From assembly GCF_030052995.1 (NCBI RefSeq), contig NZ_JASJPW010000001.1, positions 2,470,001 through 2,534,000 on the forward strand: a stretch of 64,000 nt of DNA, written 5' to 3'. Positions 9,643 to 21,828 of the stretch are shown here, one piece after another. The notes beneath the pieces were generated by a model. It searched no databases and was not told where the DNA came from. It saw nothing but the letters and a program-made list of their open reading frames with translations. The first letter of the stretch is position 1, and each line of letters begins with the position of its first letter. The stretch is from Gemmobacter sp. 24YEA27 (GTDB lineage Bacteria; Pseudomonadota; Alphaproteobacteria; Rhodobacterales; Rhodobacteraceae). The translations under genes were made by a program, and so were the position numbers.

Positions 9643-10623
9643 TCAATGCGGGCGCAGCGCCTCAAGCCAGGCGGCGCAGCCGGTCAGGGCGGCGTAGTCA
9701 TCTTCCACGACCGAGACGCGGAAGGCATGGGTCAGGAGATCGACCCGGCGCGGTTCGCGGAACTGTGCGGCGAGGTGATGCTGTTCGAACCAGGGCGTCA
9801 TCGCCCGGGCCATGCCGCCGATCAGATAGATGCCGCCCCAGGGCAGATAGCTCAGCGCCAGATCAGAGAGAAAACCGGCCAGGATATGGCTGTAGAGCCT
9901 TGCGGCATCTGTTGCGACCGGGTTTCCCGCCGTCAGCAGCCTGAGGATTTCGGCAGAGGATTTCTCGTCCCGGTTGCCGGCCCGATGGCTTGCAAAACTG
10001 TAGAGATTGGCAAGGCCACGCCCGGCAAGGACTTCCTCGACGCCGCAATGTGCGACCTCACCGCGATCCTGCAGCAGCGCCTCGATGAACCGCAGAAGCG
10101 CGAGGTCCTCCTCGCTGCGGACCGGCATGTTCATATGGCCGCTTTCAGAGGGCGGCACCACGCGATCGGCCCCGTGGCCATAGACCGGTGCGGCATTGAC
10201 CCCGGTCCCGAGCCCCACAACCAGCATGGTCTGGCCCGGAACCGCCGCACCGTCGATCAGCGGCCTCAGGCAACCGGGCGCGATATGGCCGAGCGCGTGG
10301 CCCTGGGCCTGGAGATCATTCAGGATCGAGACCCGATGCGCGCCGGTGGCGCCGCGCAATTTGTCTTCATCCATTACCCAGTCGAGATTGGTCATGGTCG
10401 CGACCCCGTCCTGCACCGGGCCGGCGGCGGCGACACAGACGCCCTCAACCATCGCGCCGGCATCCGCGAGATAGTCGCGCAGGATCGCGGCAATGTCCTG
10501 GCCACGCGCCTTGTATTCCGCATTCGGAAAGCGCCGGATCGAGCCTTCGACCACCTGTGCCCCATCAGCCAGGGCGACCCGCGTATTGGTGCCGCCGATA
10601 TCGGCAAGGATCGCCAGGGCCAT
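9643..10623 (-). CDS. glk: Glucokinase
   Basis: The 326-residue protein phosphorylates glucose with ATP. The N-terminal phosphate-binding strand LAILADIGGTNTRVALADG, the sugar loop VAAAGPVQDGVATMTNLDWVM, the adenosine region VVGLGTGVNAAP and SESGHMNMPV all follow the Glk (PF02685) family, not the ROK family: no CxCGxxGC zinc motif is present. C-terminal IYLIGGMARAMTPWF is also typical. Length is normal. It stands alone, convergent with the esterase gene. It probably feeds glucose 6-phosphate to the Entner-Doudoroff pathway, the main glucose route in this family (established for relatives, inferred here). Confidence 0.93.
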   Translation of the reverse strand: MALAILADIGGTNTRVALADGAQVVEGSIRRFPNAEYKARGQDIAAILRDYLADAGAMVEGVCVAAAGPVQDGVATMTNLDWVMDEDKLRGATGAHRVSILNDLQAQGHALGHIAPGCLRPLIDGAAVPGQTMLVVGLGTGVNAAPVYGHGADRVVPPSESGHMNMPVRSEEDLALLRFIEALLQDRGEVAHCGVEEVLAGRGLANLYSFASHRAGNRDEKSSAEILRLLTAGNPVATDAARLYSHILAGFLSDLALSYLPWGGIYLIGGMARAMTPWFEQHHLAAQFREPRRVDLLTHAFRVSVVEDDYAALTGCAAWLEALRPH

Positions 10624-10722
10624 AGGTCACTCCATCACAAGACCGGACAGCGGGATGTTCCCGCTGCCGTTATCGCTATCATCTGCCGATTGATACCGGG
10701 TCAGACCCGGTCACGGCAAGCC

Positions 10723-11685
10723 TCAGCCGCGTTTCCCGCGCGCATGGAAGATGAAACCGAGGAAATTCAGCAGCACCTGGGCCGCAAGGATCTGCGTCGA
10801 GCCGGAGTGATCATAGTCCGGCGCCACCTCGACCAGGTCCATGCCGACCACCTCATGGCGGTTGGCGACGGCCTGCAGCACTTCGAGCACTTCATAATAG
10901 AGGAAGCCGCCATGCGAGGGCGTGCCGGTGCCCGGCGCGATCGAGGGGCAGAAGCCGTCAATGTCGATCGTCACATAGACGCGGGCATCTGCCGGGATGC
11001 GCGCCAGGACGCCCTCGGTGCCCAGTTTGCGGGCCTGGCGCACCGAGATGATGTCATCGCCCATCTTGCGCGCCGCGTCATAGCCGTCTTTCGCGGTTGA
11101 GGACACATTGCGGATCCCGAGAGCGGTGATCCCGGTGACATAGTCCTTTTCGGCGGCGCGGCGCATCGGGTTGCCATGGCCGTGACGCACGCCATGCCGG
11201 ATATCGACGAAATCGAGATGCGCGTCGATTTGCAGGATATGAATCGGGCCACGGCCCTCAAAGGCGCGGATACAGGGGATATTGATCGAATGATCTCCGC
11301 CCAGCACCACCGGAAGCGCGCCGGCATCGAGCATGGCGCGCACGCCGGCCTCGATATTGGCGTGGCTGGTTTCGGTATCGGTATGGACGATATCCGCATC
11401 GCCGATATCGACGATCCGCACATCCTCGGCCAGATAGGTCGCGTCATCCTCGTGATCATAGGCGCCGCCCAGACCGAAGGAAAACAGCGTCGAGGCTTCG
11501 CGGATCGCGCGCGGCCCGAAACGGGCGCCGGCGCGGAACTGGGTTCCAAAGTCGAAAGGCGCGCCCATCACCGCCACATCGGCGTCAATCTTGTCCCAGT
11601 CAGGCTGGTAAGCGTTTTTGCCGAAAGTGGAAATTCCCACGAAGGGCAGGTTCAGCCGGGCGGGCTTTGTGGTGTTCGAAGTCAT
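10723..11685 (-). CDS. speB: Agmatinase / ureohydrolase family
   Basis: The 320-residue arginase-fold enzyme has all manganese-binding motifs: LGGDHSI, IDAHLDF (DAHxD) and DIDGFCPSIAPGTGTPSHGG (DxD plus the following loop). The product would hydrolyse agmatine, or a related guanidino compound, to putrescine and urea. N-terminal LPFVGISTFGKNAYQPD matches agmatinase-like members rather than arginase. ATG at 11685 (MTSNTTKPARLN) is chosen; a possible start nine codons upstream reads into a non-conserved stretch. It is transcribed away from the TDT transporter gene. The exact substrate is the uncertain point. Confidence 0.85.
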   Translation of the reverse strand: MTSNTTKPARLNLPFVGISTFGKNAYQPDWDKIDADVAVMGAPFDFGTQFRAGARFGPRAIREASTLFSFGLGGAYDHEDDATYLAEDVRIVDIGDADIVHTDTETSHANIEAGVRAMLDAGALPVVLGGDHSINIPCIRAFEGRGPIHILQIDAHLDFVDIRHGVRHGHGNPMRRAAEKDYVTGITALGIRNVSSTAKDGYDAARKMGDDIISVRQARKLGTEGVLARIPADARVYVTIDIDGFCPSIAPGTGTPSHGGFLYYEVLEVLQAVANRHEVVGMDLVEVAPDYDHSGSTQILAAQVLLNFLGFIFHARGKRG

Positions 11686-11807
11686 AAGGTCTCTCCCCGT
11701 TTCGCGCGACATTGGTGCTGACGTTGCAGAATGGCAAGCCCGGCCGCGACATCAGATCGCCTTGAGGCGACCGCAATTCCCGGCTTTGCTGCGCAGAGGA
11801 GGTGACC

Positions 11808-12818
11808 ATGTCCCAGGATCCTGCAGAGTTCCGCCCCAAACGCTTTCCGGCGCCGGAATTTCCGCCGCACCAGACCCGGATTTTTGCCCGGACGCCGCCG
11901 GTGATTTTTACCGCGCTGGCCGGGCTGATGTCGGTGCCTCTGGTTCTGCGCGAGGTGCTGATTGCCACCGATCTGCCGGTGGCGGCGGCAGAAATGGCGG
12001 CGGGGATCTTACTGGCGTTCTGGCTGTTCTGTATCTTCGCGTTGATTGCGAGGATCGTTCGGCGACCTTCTGTAATTACAGATGATTTTCGGGTTATCGT
12101 TTCCCGCAACGGGCTGTTTTCGGCGATGATTTCTGGGATGATTGCGGGCCAGATGATCCGGCCTCTCTGGCCTGCGATCTCATTGGGGCTGACCCTGGTC
12201 GCGCTGGTGTCACATCTGGGTCTGGCCCTGGTCTTTTTCACCCTGGCATGGCGCAAGTGGCGCGAAGCCGGGTCTCATTCATGGGTCTGGCGAGATCCGG
12301 GGATGCAGTTGATTTACGCAGGGCCATTGGTTGCGGTGCCTGCACTGATTGGGCAAGGCTGGACCGGCGCAGCCCTTGGTCTGAGCGTGATTTGTCTGGT
12401 GCCAGCAGGTCTTGCTTTGCTGGCCGGGCTGATCGGGCTGTTGCGCGAGCAGACTCCGGCACCTCTGCGGCCAATGCTGGTGCTGCATCTGGCGCCGGTT
12501 GCACTTTGCGCCATTGTCGCGCTTAGTTTTGGTCAGGAAACCCTGGCTGCGGTTCTGGGACTGGCCGCTCATATTATGCTGTTCGTGATTGTCGCAGCAG
12601 CCGGCTGGCTGGGACGGGCGGGATTCACACCGATCTGGGGCAGTGCGATCTGGCCGGTTGTTCTGGTGGCAGACAGCCTGGTACAGGGTGGCGCCACAGG
12701 GACATCCGCTGCCGTCTTGCTGGCCGTTTCTGTATTTGCAGCAGTGGTTTGCTGGCGGATTTTCAGGCTTTGGCCAAAGGGAAGGCTCGCCGATATGACC
12801 AATACCGGCGAGGCCTGA
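11808..12818 (+). CDS. TDT family transporter (tellurite resistance / C4-dicarboxylate / SLAC1-like)
   Basis: The 336-residue product has about ten hydrophobic segments. Its cytosolic N-terminus reads PAEFRPKRFPAPEFPPHQTRIFARTPPVIFTALAGL, and the family-typical FTLAWRKWREAG loop lies mid-protein. This is the SLAC1/TehA-type anion channel fold (TDT family). Substrate (tellurite, malate, sulfite or other anions) is not determinable. Strong Shine-Dalgarno AGAGGAGGTGACC supports ATG at 11808. The gene diverges from speB and converges on the amidotransferase gene, which starts downstream on the other strand. Confidence 0.75.
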   Translation: MSQDPAEFRPKRFPAPEFPPHQTRIFARTPPVIFTALAGLMSVPLVLREVLIATDLPVAAAEMAAGILLAFWLFCIFALIARIVRRPSVITDDFRVIVSRNGLFSAMISGMIAGQMIRPLWPAISLGLTLVALVSHLGLALVFFTLAWRKWREAGSHSWVWRDPGMQLIYAGPLVAVPALIGQGWTGAALGLSVICLVPAGLALLAGLIGLLREQTPAPLRPMLVLHLAPVALCAIVALSFGQETLAAVLGLAAHIMLFVIVAAAGWLGRAGFTPIWGSAIWPVVLVADSLVQGGATGTSAAVLLAVSVFAAVVCWRIFRLWPKGRLADMTNTGEA

Positions 12819-12822
12819 CCGC

Positions 12823-15154
<2,332 letters not shown>

Positions 15155-15172
15155 GCCCAAGACAGATAACTG

Positions 15173-15203
15173 AAAAAAGGCGGTCCTGCGGGGCCGCCTT
15201 TTT
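15173..15203. terminator. Rho-independent terminator of guaB
   Basis: Stem GGCGGTCC / GGGCCGCC (one G-T pair) with a 4-base loop has A-runs on the 5' side and five T on the 3' side, so it could work in both directions. Confidence 0.88.
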
Positions 15204-15410
15204 CACATCCGTGGATCAGGCCAGCCTCCAGGCGCCCTGGGTGTGCTTTGGCAAGTTATTGTATCTTAACCAGTGTTTTATCATCCTCAGGAAGATGGCT
15301 CCCGATCCACCTGCGAGAAGCAAACCTGAAGCGAGAGGAACGGGACTGGCTCTCTCCAACCGCGTTTATCGAGCGCCAGGGTCTGGTTGCGGACGCAATG
15401 AAGGTCGGAC

Positions 15411-16432
15411 TGAATAGCCCCATGTTTCGTGGACGCCTTCTTTGCTAATTTTGAGGCAAGGAGGCCATGATGGGCACAACCACTTTCAGCGACGACTTCA
15501 AGCGCGATGCGGTCGCTCAGATCACGGAGCGGGGCTACCCGGTCAGCGAGGTTTCTGAACGGCTCGGGGTGAGCAAGCACTCGCTCTATGCCTGGCTACA
15601 GGCTCCGATGAGTGCACGAGCCCAGGAAGACAGGCGCCAGACTGAACTGCAGCGGAGCGCCTCGGCGGAGAGTGGGAAAGTCTACGGATATCGCAAGCTG
15701 CATGACGATCTGGTTGAACAGGGCGAAAGCATCTGTCCGAACCGGGTCGCCCGGCTGGCACAGATTGCGGGGATCAAGGCTCAGACAGGCTATAAACGCC
15801 GCCCCGGCAGCTATGGCGGCAAGCCATCAGTCGTGGTCGATATCGAGCCGGTGAGCGCCACCGGTTCGAGAGAACCGGCGAGGCCTCGACCGGCAGTGCG
15901 ACGTCGAGGCCCCGGACAGGGTTTGGGTGACGGACATCACCTACATCCGGACCCTGGAGGGCTTCGCCTGTCTCGCTGTGGTCATCGACCTCTATTCCCG
16001 GCGCGTGATTGGTTGGTCGATGCAAAGCAGGCAGACAACGGATATCGTTCTGCAGGCCCTGCTCATGGCTGTCTGGCGGCGCAAACCGAAGGGAAAGGTG
16101 CTGATCCACTCAGATCAGGGCAGCCAGTTCGACCTGCATGGATTGGGCTGCGTTGCCTCACGCGCCCACAATCTTGAGCATTCGATGAGCCGCCGCGGCA
16201 ACTGCCACGACAACGCGGTCGCCGAGAGTTTCTTCAACCGCCTCAAGCGCGAGCGGATCAGGCGCAGGACCTACCGGACCCGCGAAGACGCAAGGCAGGA
16301 CGTGTTCGATTACATCGAGATGTTCTACAATCCAAAGCGCAAGCATGCGAGGAACGGGATGCTGTCGCCCCCGAGTTCGAACGGCAGCAGAAGATGAGAT
16401 GCGAAGGCGTCTAAGAAAATCGGGGACATTCA
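15411..16432 (+). mobile_element. IS3-family element, copy A (internally deleted, inactive)
   Basis: Terminal inverted repeats are visible: left TGAATAGCCCC at 15411 and right ...CGGGGACATTCA ending at 16432. At 1022 bp it is several hundred bases shorter than a complete IS3-type element. The transposase runs from the start of orfA straight into orfB at the sequence tatgcctgg, so the 3' half of orfA and the 5' end of orfB are gone. A second, also damaged, copy with the same ends lies inverted at 43436-44885. Flanking bases (gac before, gaa after) do not form a clear target duplication. Confidence 0.85.
15467..16397 (+). pseudogene. IS3-family transposase pseudogene (orfA-orfB deletion fusion, frameshifted)
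   Basis: The first ~45 residues (TFSDDFKRDAVAQITERGYPVSEVSERLGVSKHSLYAWL) are the orfA helix-turn-helix. They continue without a break into orfB (SARAQEDRRQTELQRSASAESGKVYGYRKLHDDLVEQG), missing the orfA leucine-zipper part. After about 15850 the frame shifts; catalytic-domain text resumes as TDITYIRTLEGFACLAVVIDLYSRRVIGWSM. Two compensating shifts disturb the region after HSDQGSQF, before NCHDNAVAESFF and the C-terminal YNPKRKHARNGMLSP. The DDE parts are recognisable but no single functional protein is encoded. Confidence 0.88.
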
Positions 16433-17274
16433 GAAGATGGGGGCAGCACCTTCGCGATTATGTGATCGTCATCCTTTTCCGTGCCTCTGTCGCCAGGGCA
16501 ACGCCGGCCCCGAAACCCAGACTCTGCACTTTGATACGGCGCGTGATGAGGTGCGGACCGTTGCAACCAACAGTGCATCTCGATTTCTGGATCGTTTACA
16601 GCTCAGCTCCAGACAAGCCCTGGCACAGGGGGTCTTAACCGCAACAGTCCAGCCGGAACATCGGGGAGCGATGTCGTGGCGCGTCTTCTTTTCCGGGGCC
16701 ACCGATATGAGCGCCCCACTCACCATGTGGCCTCAGCCTGAAAATGCAGGATGACCCTTCCTTGCGGTCTGAAGGCACTGCACCTGGGGCGGCGACGCAG
16801 ATCTTGCAGGCCTGCCGCTGGCCTTTGCTGTGTCGGATTTCGTTTTTGGTTCAGGGGATCACCGGTCGGAGTGCTGCGCAGGCCCAGGATGTGGCGATCA
16901 ACCAGCTGCGCCGTGCATCTCAAATCTGAAAGGATGTGCTGGCGAAACCGCAAACATGGCCCGGGCTCGGGGGATGAACCTGCGTTACAGCGACATCGCG
17001 TTAATCACTACCGGCATGATCAACAGCGGCGGCACTATCCGGATCAGAGGCTGCCGCAGCAGGCTGAGGGCGGTGTTTGATGCCTGGCTGGGCAGGCCTG
17101 AACCGGTATCGGATCTGACCACAACGCCCCGCCGCATCAAGGCTGTCGCGCGGCAGGGTGATCCATTTAAGGCGATGGTCTTGCCTTGGGCGCGGTTTCA
17201 TCCGATCAGGGCCAGGCCAGTCTTATGACGTGATCCCCTGTCACAGGGCCGTCGATCACAGGAAGGAAACCGAC
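16433..17274. other. Non-coding stretch after IS3 copy A
   Basis: About 840 bases between the IS right end and the RsmB-like gene. Open frames here are short and resemble no family I know; composition is less biased than in neighbouring genes. I read it as decayed accessory DNA brought in or broken by the IS. No terminator, RNA gene or repeat stood out. Confidence 0.5.
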
Positions 17275-18456
17275 ATGCGTTCCCCGGGCCGCGCCGCCGC
17301 AGCAATCGAGATCCTCGATCAGATCCTGGCCGGAGCCCCGGCCGAAAAGGCGCTGATTGCCTGGGGCAGGGCCTCGCGCTTTGCCGGCTCGAAAGACCGC
17401 GCGGCGGTGCGTGATCTCGTCTTCGATGCGCTGCGCCAGCGGCGTTCGGCGCTTGCCATGGCAGGAGCGGGGGGGCGTGCAGGACCCGATGCGGCGGCGG
17501 CCAGCGGCCGGGCACTTGTGCTGGGCGTTTTGCGGCTCAGGGGCGAGAATATCGGACTCTGGTTTGACGGTTCCGACCACGCGCCGGCGCCTCTGAGCGA
17601 GTCCGAGACGCCGCGTTCCGCCGAAGGGGCCGAGGCCTTCGACATTCCCGACTGGCTTGAGCTCCCGTTGCGCGAGGCGCTCGGGGCCGATTTCGTGCCG
17701 GTCATGGCGGCGATGCGGTTGCGTGCCCCGGTGATCCTGCGCGTTAACACCGCCCGGATCAGCCGCGGGGCCGCCATCGTGGCGCTTGCGGCGGAAGGGA
17801 TCGAGACCGTGCCGCATCCGCTTGCCGCAACCGCATTGGAGGCGCGCTCCGGCCAGCGGCTGATCGCATCGGGCAGGGTCTTTGCCGATGGGCTGGTCGA
17901 ATTGCAGGATGCCGCCTCGCAGGCGGTGGTGCTGGGGCTGCCCCTGAAAGACGGGATGAAGGTTCTGGATCTTTGTGCCGGCGGCGGCGGCAAAACCCTG
18001 GCGATGGGGGCGATGGCGCGGCTGGCGCTGACCGCCCATGACGCCAGCCCGCGCCGGATGGAAGATCTGAAAACCCGTGCCGCCCGTGCGGGCCTGCAGG
18101 TTCGGCTCAGCGCAAGGCCCGAGGAGGCTGCGCCCTATGATCTGGTGCTGACCGATGTGCCCTGTTCCGGCTCGGGCAGCTGGCGGCGCGACCCGGAAGG
18201 GAAATGGCAGTTGACGCCGGAGCGACTGGGCGCACTGACCCACCTCCAGGCGGAAATTCTCGACCGTGCGGCCGCGATGACCGTGCCCGGCGGCTGGCTC
18301 GCCTATGCGACCTGTTCTTTCCTGCGCGCGGAAAACGAGGATCAGGTTGAAGCCTTTCTGGCCCGCCATACCGGCTGGACCCTGGCCTCCAGTCGCCGCT
18401 ATGGCCCGCTTGAGGGCGGCGACGGCTTTTTCTCGGCGCTGTTGTCGCGGGCCTGA
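17275..18456 (+). CDS. RsmB/NOP-family RNA (cytosine-C5) methyltransferase
   Basis: The 393-residue protein has an N-terminal NusB-like RNA-binding part (AAAAIEILDQILAGAPAEKAL, SKDRAAVRDLVFDALRQ) and a C-terminal Rossmann methyltransferase. The SAM loop is VLDLCAGGGGKTLAMGAMA; motif IV DVPCSGSGSWRRDPEGKWQ and motif VI LAYATCSFLRAENEDQV each supply one catalytic Cys. It should transfer a methyl group from SAM to cytosine C5 in rRNA (C967-type in E. coli RsmB) or tRNA. Start ATG 17275 follows AGGAAGGAAACCGAC. The next gene downstream is cckA, under its own control. Confidence 0.87.
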   Translation: MRSPGRAAAAIEILDQILAGAPAEKALIAWGRASRFAGSKDRAAVRDLVFDALRQRRSALAMAGAGGRAGPDAAAASGRALVLGVLRLRGENIGLWFDGSDHAPAPLSESETPRSAEGAEAFDIPDWLELPLREALGADFVPVMAAMRLRAPVILRVNTARISRGAAIVALAAEGIETVPHPLAATALEARSGQRLIASGRVFADGLVELQDAASQAVVLGLPLKDGMKVLDLCAGGGGKTLAMGAMARLALTAHDASPRRMEDLKTRAARAGLQVRLSARPEEAAPYDLVLTDVPCSGSGSWRRDPEGKWQLTPERLGALTHLQAEILDRAAAMTVPGGWLAYATCSFLRAENEDQVEAFLARHTGWTLASSRRYGPLEGGDGFFSALLSRA

Positions 18457-18542
18457 TCCGCCGCTCCGGTCATTTTTGCCCGCCTTGAAAGGTGGTGCCA
18501 GGGCGGCATCCTGCCCGGAAAGTGGCGCTCACGTCATCGAGG

Positions 18543-18557
18543 TTAAGACGACGTTAA
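18543..18557 (+). promoter_or_regulatory. CtrA box upstream of cckA
   Basis: TTAA-GACGACG-TTAA is an exact match to the CtrA consensus TTAA-N7-TTAA. It ends 52 bases before the preferred cckA start. ctrA itself is in this window at 62448-63161, so a CtrA-to-cckA regulatory link is plausible. Confidence 0.7.
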
Positions 18558-18609
18558 CGAATTCCGGTCTTTGCTCGCCAGGTGCAATGGCGTGGAAGCG
18601 GAGGAATGG

Positions 18610-20940
18610 GTGCAATCTCCGGGGTATGAAGGCGGCGGGATCCTGAACGGCGCACGCAGCCTTGCGGTTCGTGCCGGCTGGCTGGTTGCGGTCGCCGCCG
18701 TGTGCCTTGCACTTGCGATCCTGGTGGGGGAAAGCGGCTTCCGCTTTACGCTCGCGGTGACAGGGCTGGCGCTTTTGCTGCTGACCTGCGTGCTCTGGGC
18801 GATGGCGCGGATCGCGCGGCGCGAGGAAGAGCAGATGAATGCACGGCTGTCCCTGCTGATCGGCGAGGATGTAGCCCCCTGTTTTTCCACTGATATCATG
18901 GGGCAGATCCTGTTTCGCAACAGCGCCGCGATTGCGCGTTTCGGCGAACAGACCCCGGCGACCCTCGCGGCACACCTGCATGAACAGATCGCCTCGCCTT
19001 CGGCGGTCATGTACCGGCTGCAATCGCGGGCAGCCCAACATGGCGGCGTGCATGAGGATATCGTGACCCGGCGGGGGCATTTGCGGCTCTCGGTCCATCG
19101 GATTGCCAGTGATAAATTCCTGTGGCGGATCGAGGAATTTGAAGATCGCAGCCCCGCCGGGCGCGGTGCCGAGGGGCTGAGCCTGCCGATGGTGGTCGCA
19201 AACCGCGCCGGAGTGGTGCTGTTTTCCAACGAGGCGATGCGCCGGGTGCTGGGCGAGCGCCCCAAACGGCTGGACCGTATTTTCCTGCAACCGAAGGTGA
19301 CCAGCGGCGAAGAGGTCGAGGTTGCGACGGCCACCGGCTCGATGCGTGCCATCGTGGCAGAGCTGGACGGGCCGGGGGACCGGCGCGAGATATTTCTGCT
19401 TCCCGCGCCCGCGCAGCGCGAAGAAGACACGGTGCAGGTCGATTTCGAGAACGTGCCGGTCGCGCTGATGAAATTCGGCCTTGACGGGGGGCTGCGGCTG
19501 GCGAACCGGGCGGCGCGCGATCTTCTTGGCGAACGCTCGGTCGAGACGATGACCCTGCATGATTTATTCGAGGATCTCGGCCGTCCTGTGAATGACTGGC
19601 TGGCCGATGTGATCGAACAGCGCCTGCCGGCCGGGGCCGAGATGTTGCGGCTGCGGGGCAGTTCCGGCAGCATATCGGGGGGCGGGGACGAGGAGAATTT
19701 CGTTCAGGTCCAGCTGAGCCGGTTCGTTGAAAAGGGCAGGGCGCAGGCGCTCGCGATCCTCTCGGATGTGACGGCGCTGAAGAAGATGGAGGCGCAGTTT
19801 GATCAAAGCCAGAAAATGCAGGCGATCGGCCAGCTCACCGGCGGTATTGCGCATGATTTCAACAATTTACTGACTGCGATCTCCGGCCATTGCGACCTGC
19901 TTTTGCTCCGCCACGGCCATGAGGACACCGATTTCTCGGACCTGGAACAGATCCGCCAGAATGCCAATCGCGCCGCGGCACTTGTCAGCCAGCTGCTGGC
20001 CTTTTCGCGCAAACAGACGCTGAAGCCAGAGCGGCTCGACCTCTCGGATGTGCTGAGTGAGGTCGCGCATCTCCTGAACCGGCTGGTCGGCGAGCGCATC
20101 ACGCTGAGCCTGAAAAACGACCCCGGTCTGGGTGAGGTGCGGGCCGACAGACGGCGGCTGGAACAGGTGCTGATGAACCTCGTCGTCAATGCGCGCGATG
20201 CGATGTCCGGCAAGGGCACGATCCTGATCGAGACCGAAGATATCAGCCTCTCGCAGCCGGTCAGCCGCGACGGCGCGACGGTGCCGGCTGGTCGCTGGGC
20301 GGTGATCCGGGTCACAGACAGCGGCTGCGGCATCCCGCCCGACCGGATCGGCAAGATTTTCGAGCCCTTCTTCACCACCAAACGCCCGGGCGAGGGCACC
20401 GGGCTCGGCCTCTCGACGGTTTACGGCATCGTCAAACAATCCGGCGGCTATGTCTTTGTCGACAGCGCGCCGGATCAGGGCACCACATTCGAGATCCTGT
20501 TCCCCGTCCGCGAGGGCCTGACCGCCGGGGAAATCCAGGCCGAGGAGCCCGTGCGCCCGCTGATGCTGCGCAATGGCGCCGGTGTTGTGCTGCTGGTCGA
20601 GGATGAGGCTGCGGTGCGCGCCTTTGCCAGCCGTGCGCTGAAGATGCGCGGCTATACCGTGATCGAGGCCGCCAATGCCGAAGAAGCGCTAGATCTTTTG
20701 CAGGATCCTTCGCTGGTGGTCGATATTTTCGTGACCGATGTGGTGATGCCTGGCCTTGACGGCCCGACCTGGGTGAAACGCGCGCTGGAGGACCGCCCCG
20801 ATGCGAGGGTGGTCTTCGTTTCGGGCTATACCGAAGATCACCTCGCCGCCGATCAGTCACAGATCCCGAACTCGGTCTTCCTGCCGAAACCGTTCTCGCT
20901 CAATGATCTGACGGCGACGGTTCAGGGGCAGCTGCATTGA
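18610..20940 (+). CDS. cckA: Hybrid sensor histidine kinase CckA
   Basis: Two N-terminal membrane helices ([23 protein letters not shown] and [22 protein letters not shown]) are followed by PAS-like regions. Then comes the dimerisation/phosphoacceptor helix [21 protein letters not shown] (His in GGIAHDF), an HATPase domain ([29 protein letters not shown]) and a receiver domain with acceptor Asp in [13 protein letters not shown]. This order is that of CckA, which feeds phosphate through ChpT to CtrA. GTG at 18610 is chosen because GGAGG sits six bases upstream; a TTG at 18571 would add 13 residues. Membrane-associated. Confidence 0.92.
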   Translation: MQSPGYEGGGILNGARSLAVRAGWLVAVAAVCLALAILVGESGFRFTLAVTGLALLLLTCVLWAMARIARREEEQMNARLSLLIGEDVAPCFSTDIMGQILFRNSAAIARFGEQTPATLAAHLHEQIASPSAVMYRLQSRAAQHGGVHEDIVTRRGHLRLSVHRIASDKFLWRIEEFEDRSPAGRGAEGLSLPMVVANRAGVVLFSNEAMRRVLGERPKRLDRIFLQPKVTSGEEVEVATATGSMRAIVAELDGPGDRREIFLLPAPAQREEDTVQVDFENVPVALMKFGLDGGLRLANRAARDLLGERSVETMTLHDLFEDLGRPVNDWLADVIEQRLPAGAEMLRLRGSSGSISGGGDEENFVQVQLSRFVEKGRAQALAILSDVTALKKMEAQFDQSQKMQAIGQLTGGIAHDFNNLLTAISGHCDLLLLRHGHEDTDFSDLEQIRQNANRAAALVSQLLAFSRKQTLKPERLDLSDVLSEVAHLLNRLVGERITLSLKNDPGLGEVRADRRRLEQVLMNLVVNARDAMSGKGTILIETEDISLSQPVSRDGATVPAGRWAVIRVTDSGCGIPPDRIGKIFEPFFTTKRPGEGTGLGLSTVYGIVKQSGGYVFVDSAPDQGTTFEILFPVREGLTAGEIQAEEPVRPLMLRNGAGVVLLVEDEAAVRAFASRALKMRGYTVIEAANAEEALDLLQDPSLVVDIFVTDVVMPGLDGPTWVKRALEDRPDARVVFVSGYTEDHLAADQSQIPNSVFLPKPFSLNDLTATVQGQLH

Positions 20941-20976
20941 CGCTGGCCGGACCGGATCGATGACCCGGTGCAGGTG

Positions 20977-21582
20977 TCAGGCCTGTTCGGGATGTTTCAG
21001 CGTCTCATAAAGCGCGAAATCGGCGCTGGCGACCCGATGCAGCAGCGCTTCGGTTTCCGGCGTCAGATGGGTTTCCCCGGGGGGAGAGACATTCACATGT
21101 GGCAAGATGATTTCACAGCCAAGGCGGTCTTCGAGAAAATCGACGAAGACATCAATCTCGTCATAGCGGAACAGCCGGTCAACTCCCTGACCCTGACGCG
21201 GGCGCAGGAATTTCTCCTGGGCGCCGACATCGGCAAAGGCGGGGCGCGGGTCGGAACACCAGGCGCGCACGAAATCATCGAAGCTCATGCCTTTGGTCGA
21301 TTTCACCGGATCGGTCTGATCCTCGCGCGAGCGAAACCGATACCAGGAATTCAGCCAGTCACGCGGCTCGCGCATCAGCGCCACAACCGTCCAGCCGGTC
21401 TTTGATGTGGCCTCGAGATAGGGGCCGACAAAGCGGCGATAGCGATGGACGGTGGTGTGTTTCAGCACCGGCGGACGCTGGACCGAGACCGAGGCAAGCG
21501 ATTCGAGCGCCGTCGCAAGCGAGGTCGAGCCGGTCTTTGGCGTGGCGAGCAGAACGAGCTTTTGGTCCCAGAATACCAGCAC
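20977..21582 (-). CDS. Sulfotransferase-family protein
   Basis: The 201-residue product opens with FWDQKLVLLATPKTGSTSLATALE, a 5'-phosphosulfate-binding P-loop-like motif (PKTGSTSL) of the sulfotransferase fold, and has TVVALMREPRDWLNSWYRFRSRE, the second PAPS-contacting motif. It would move a sulfuryl group to an unknown acceptor; relatives in Rhodobacteraceae are often mislabelled gamma-glutamyl kinase. It is a single gene between cckA and recA, convergent with cckA and divergent from recA. Confidence 0.75.
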   Translation of the reverse strand: MLVFWDQKLVLLATPKTGSTSLATALESLASVSVQRPPVLKHTTVHRYRRFVGPYLEATSKTGWTVVALMREPRDWLNSWYRFRSREDQTDPVKSTKGMSFDDFVRAWCSDPRPAFADVGAQEKFLRPRQGQGVDRLFRYDEIDVFVDFLEDRLGCEIILPHVNVSPPGETHLTPETEALLHRVASADFALYETLKHPEQA

Positions 21583-21762
21583 CTGCGGATACCTCTTCGG
21601 TTTTTGGCGGCTTTTTCGCTTCTAGCGCGGAATGTGGCGCTGAAAACAGCCTCGCGGGGCAAAATTCCCCTTCCGTTGTAAACCGGACATTAAGCTTTCC
21701 GCGATCAGGATCGTTTAAAGAAATGTGTTGATATTTTCCCTGTTTGTTCTCATAAGCGACAA

Positions 21763-21777
21763 GAACAAATTATAAAC
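21763..21777 (-). promoter_or_regulatory. Probable LexA/SOS box of recA
   Basis: On the minus strand the site reads GTTT-N7-GTTC, seven of eight fixed positions of the Rhodobacter SOS box GTTC-N7-GTTC. It lies about 50 bases before the recA start. The adjacent sequence also holds an inverted pair TTTGTTCT / AGAACAAA around 21743-21769. recA is a classical LexA target. Confidence 0.5.
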
Positions 21778-21828
21778 ATGCCTCGGGATTGCCGCTCCGG
21801 CGCGGCTGTGAAATAAAGGAAAAAAGCC

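Noticed and set aside
15211..15417. Small ORF between guaB and IS3 copy A
   Set aside because: It crosses the guaB terminator region into the IS end, lacks a ribosome site and matches nothing.
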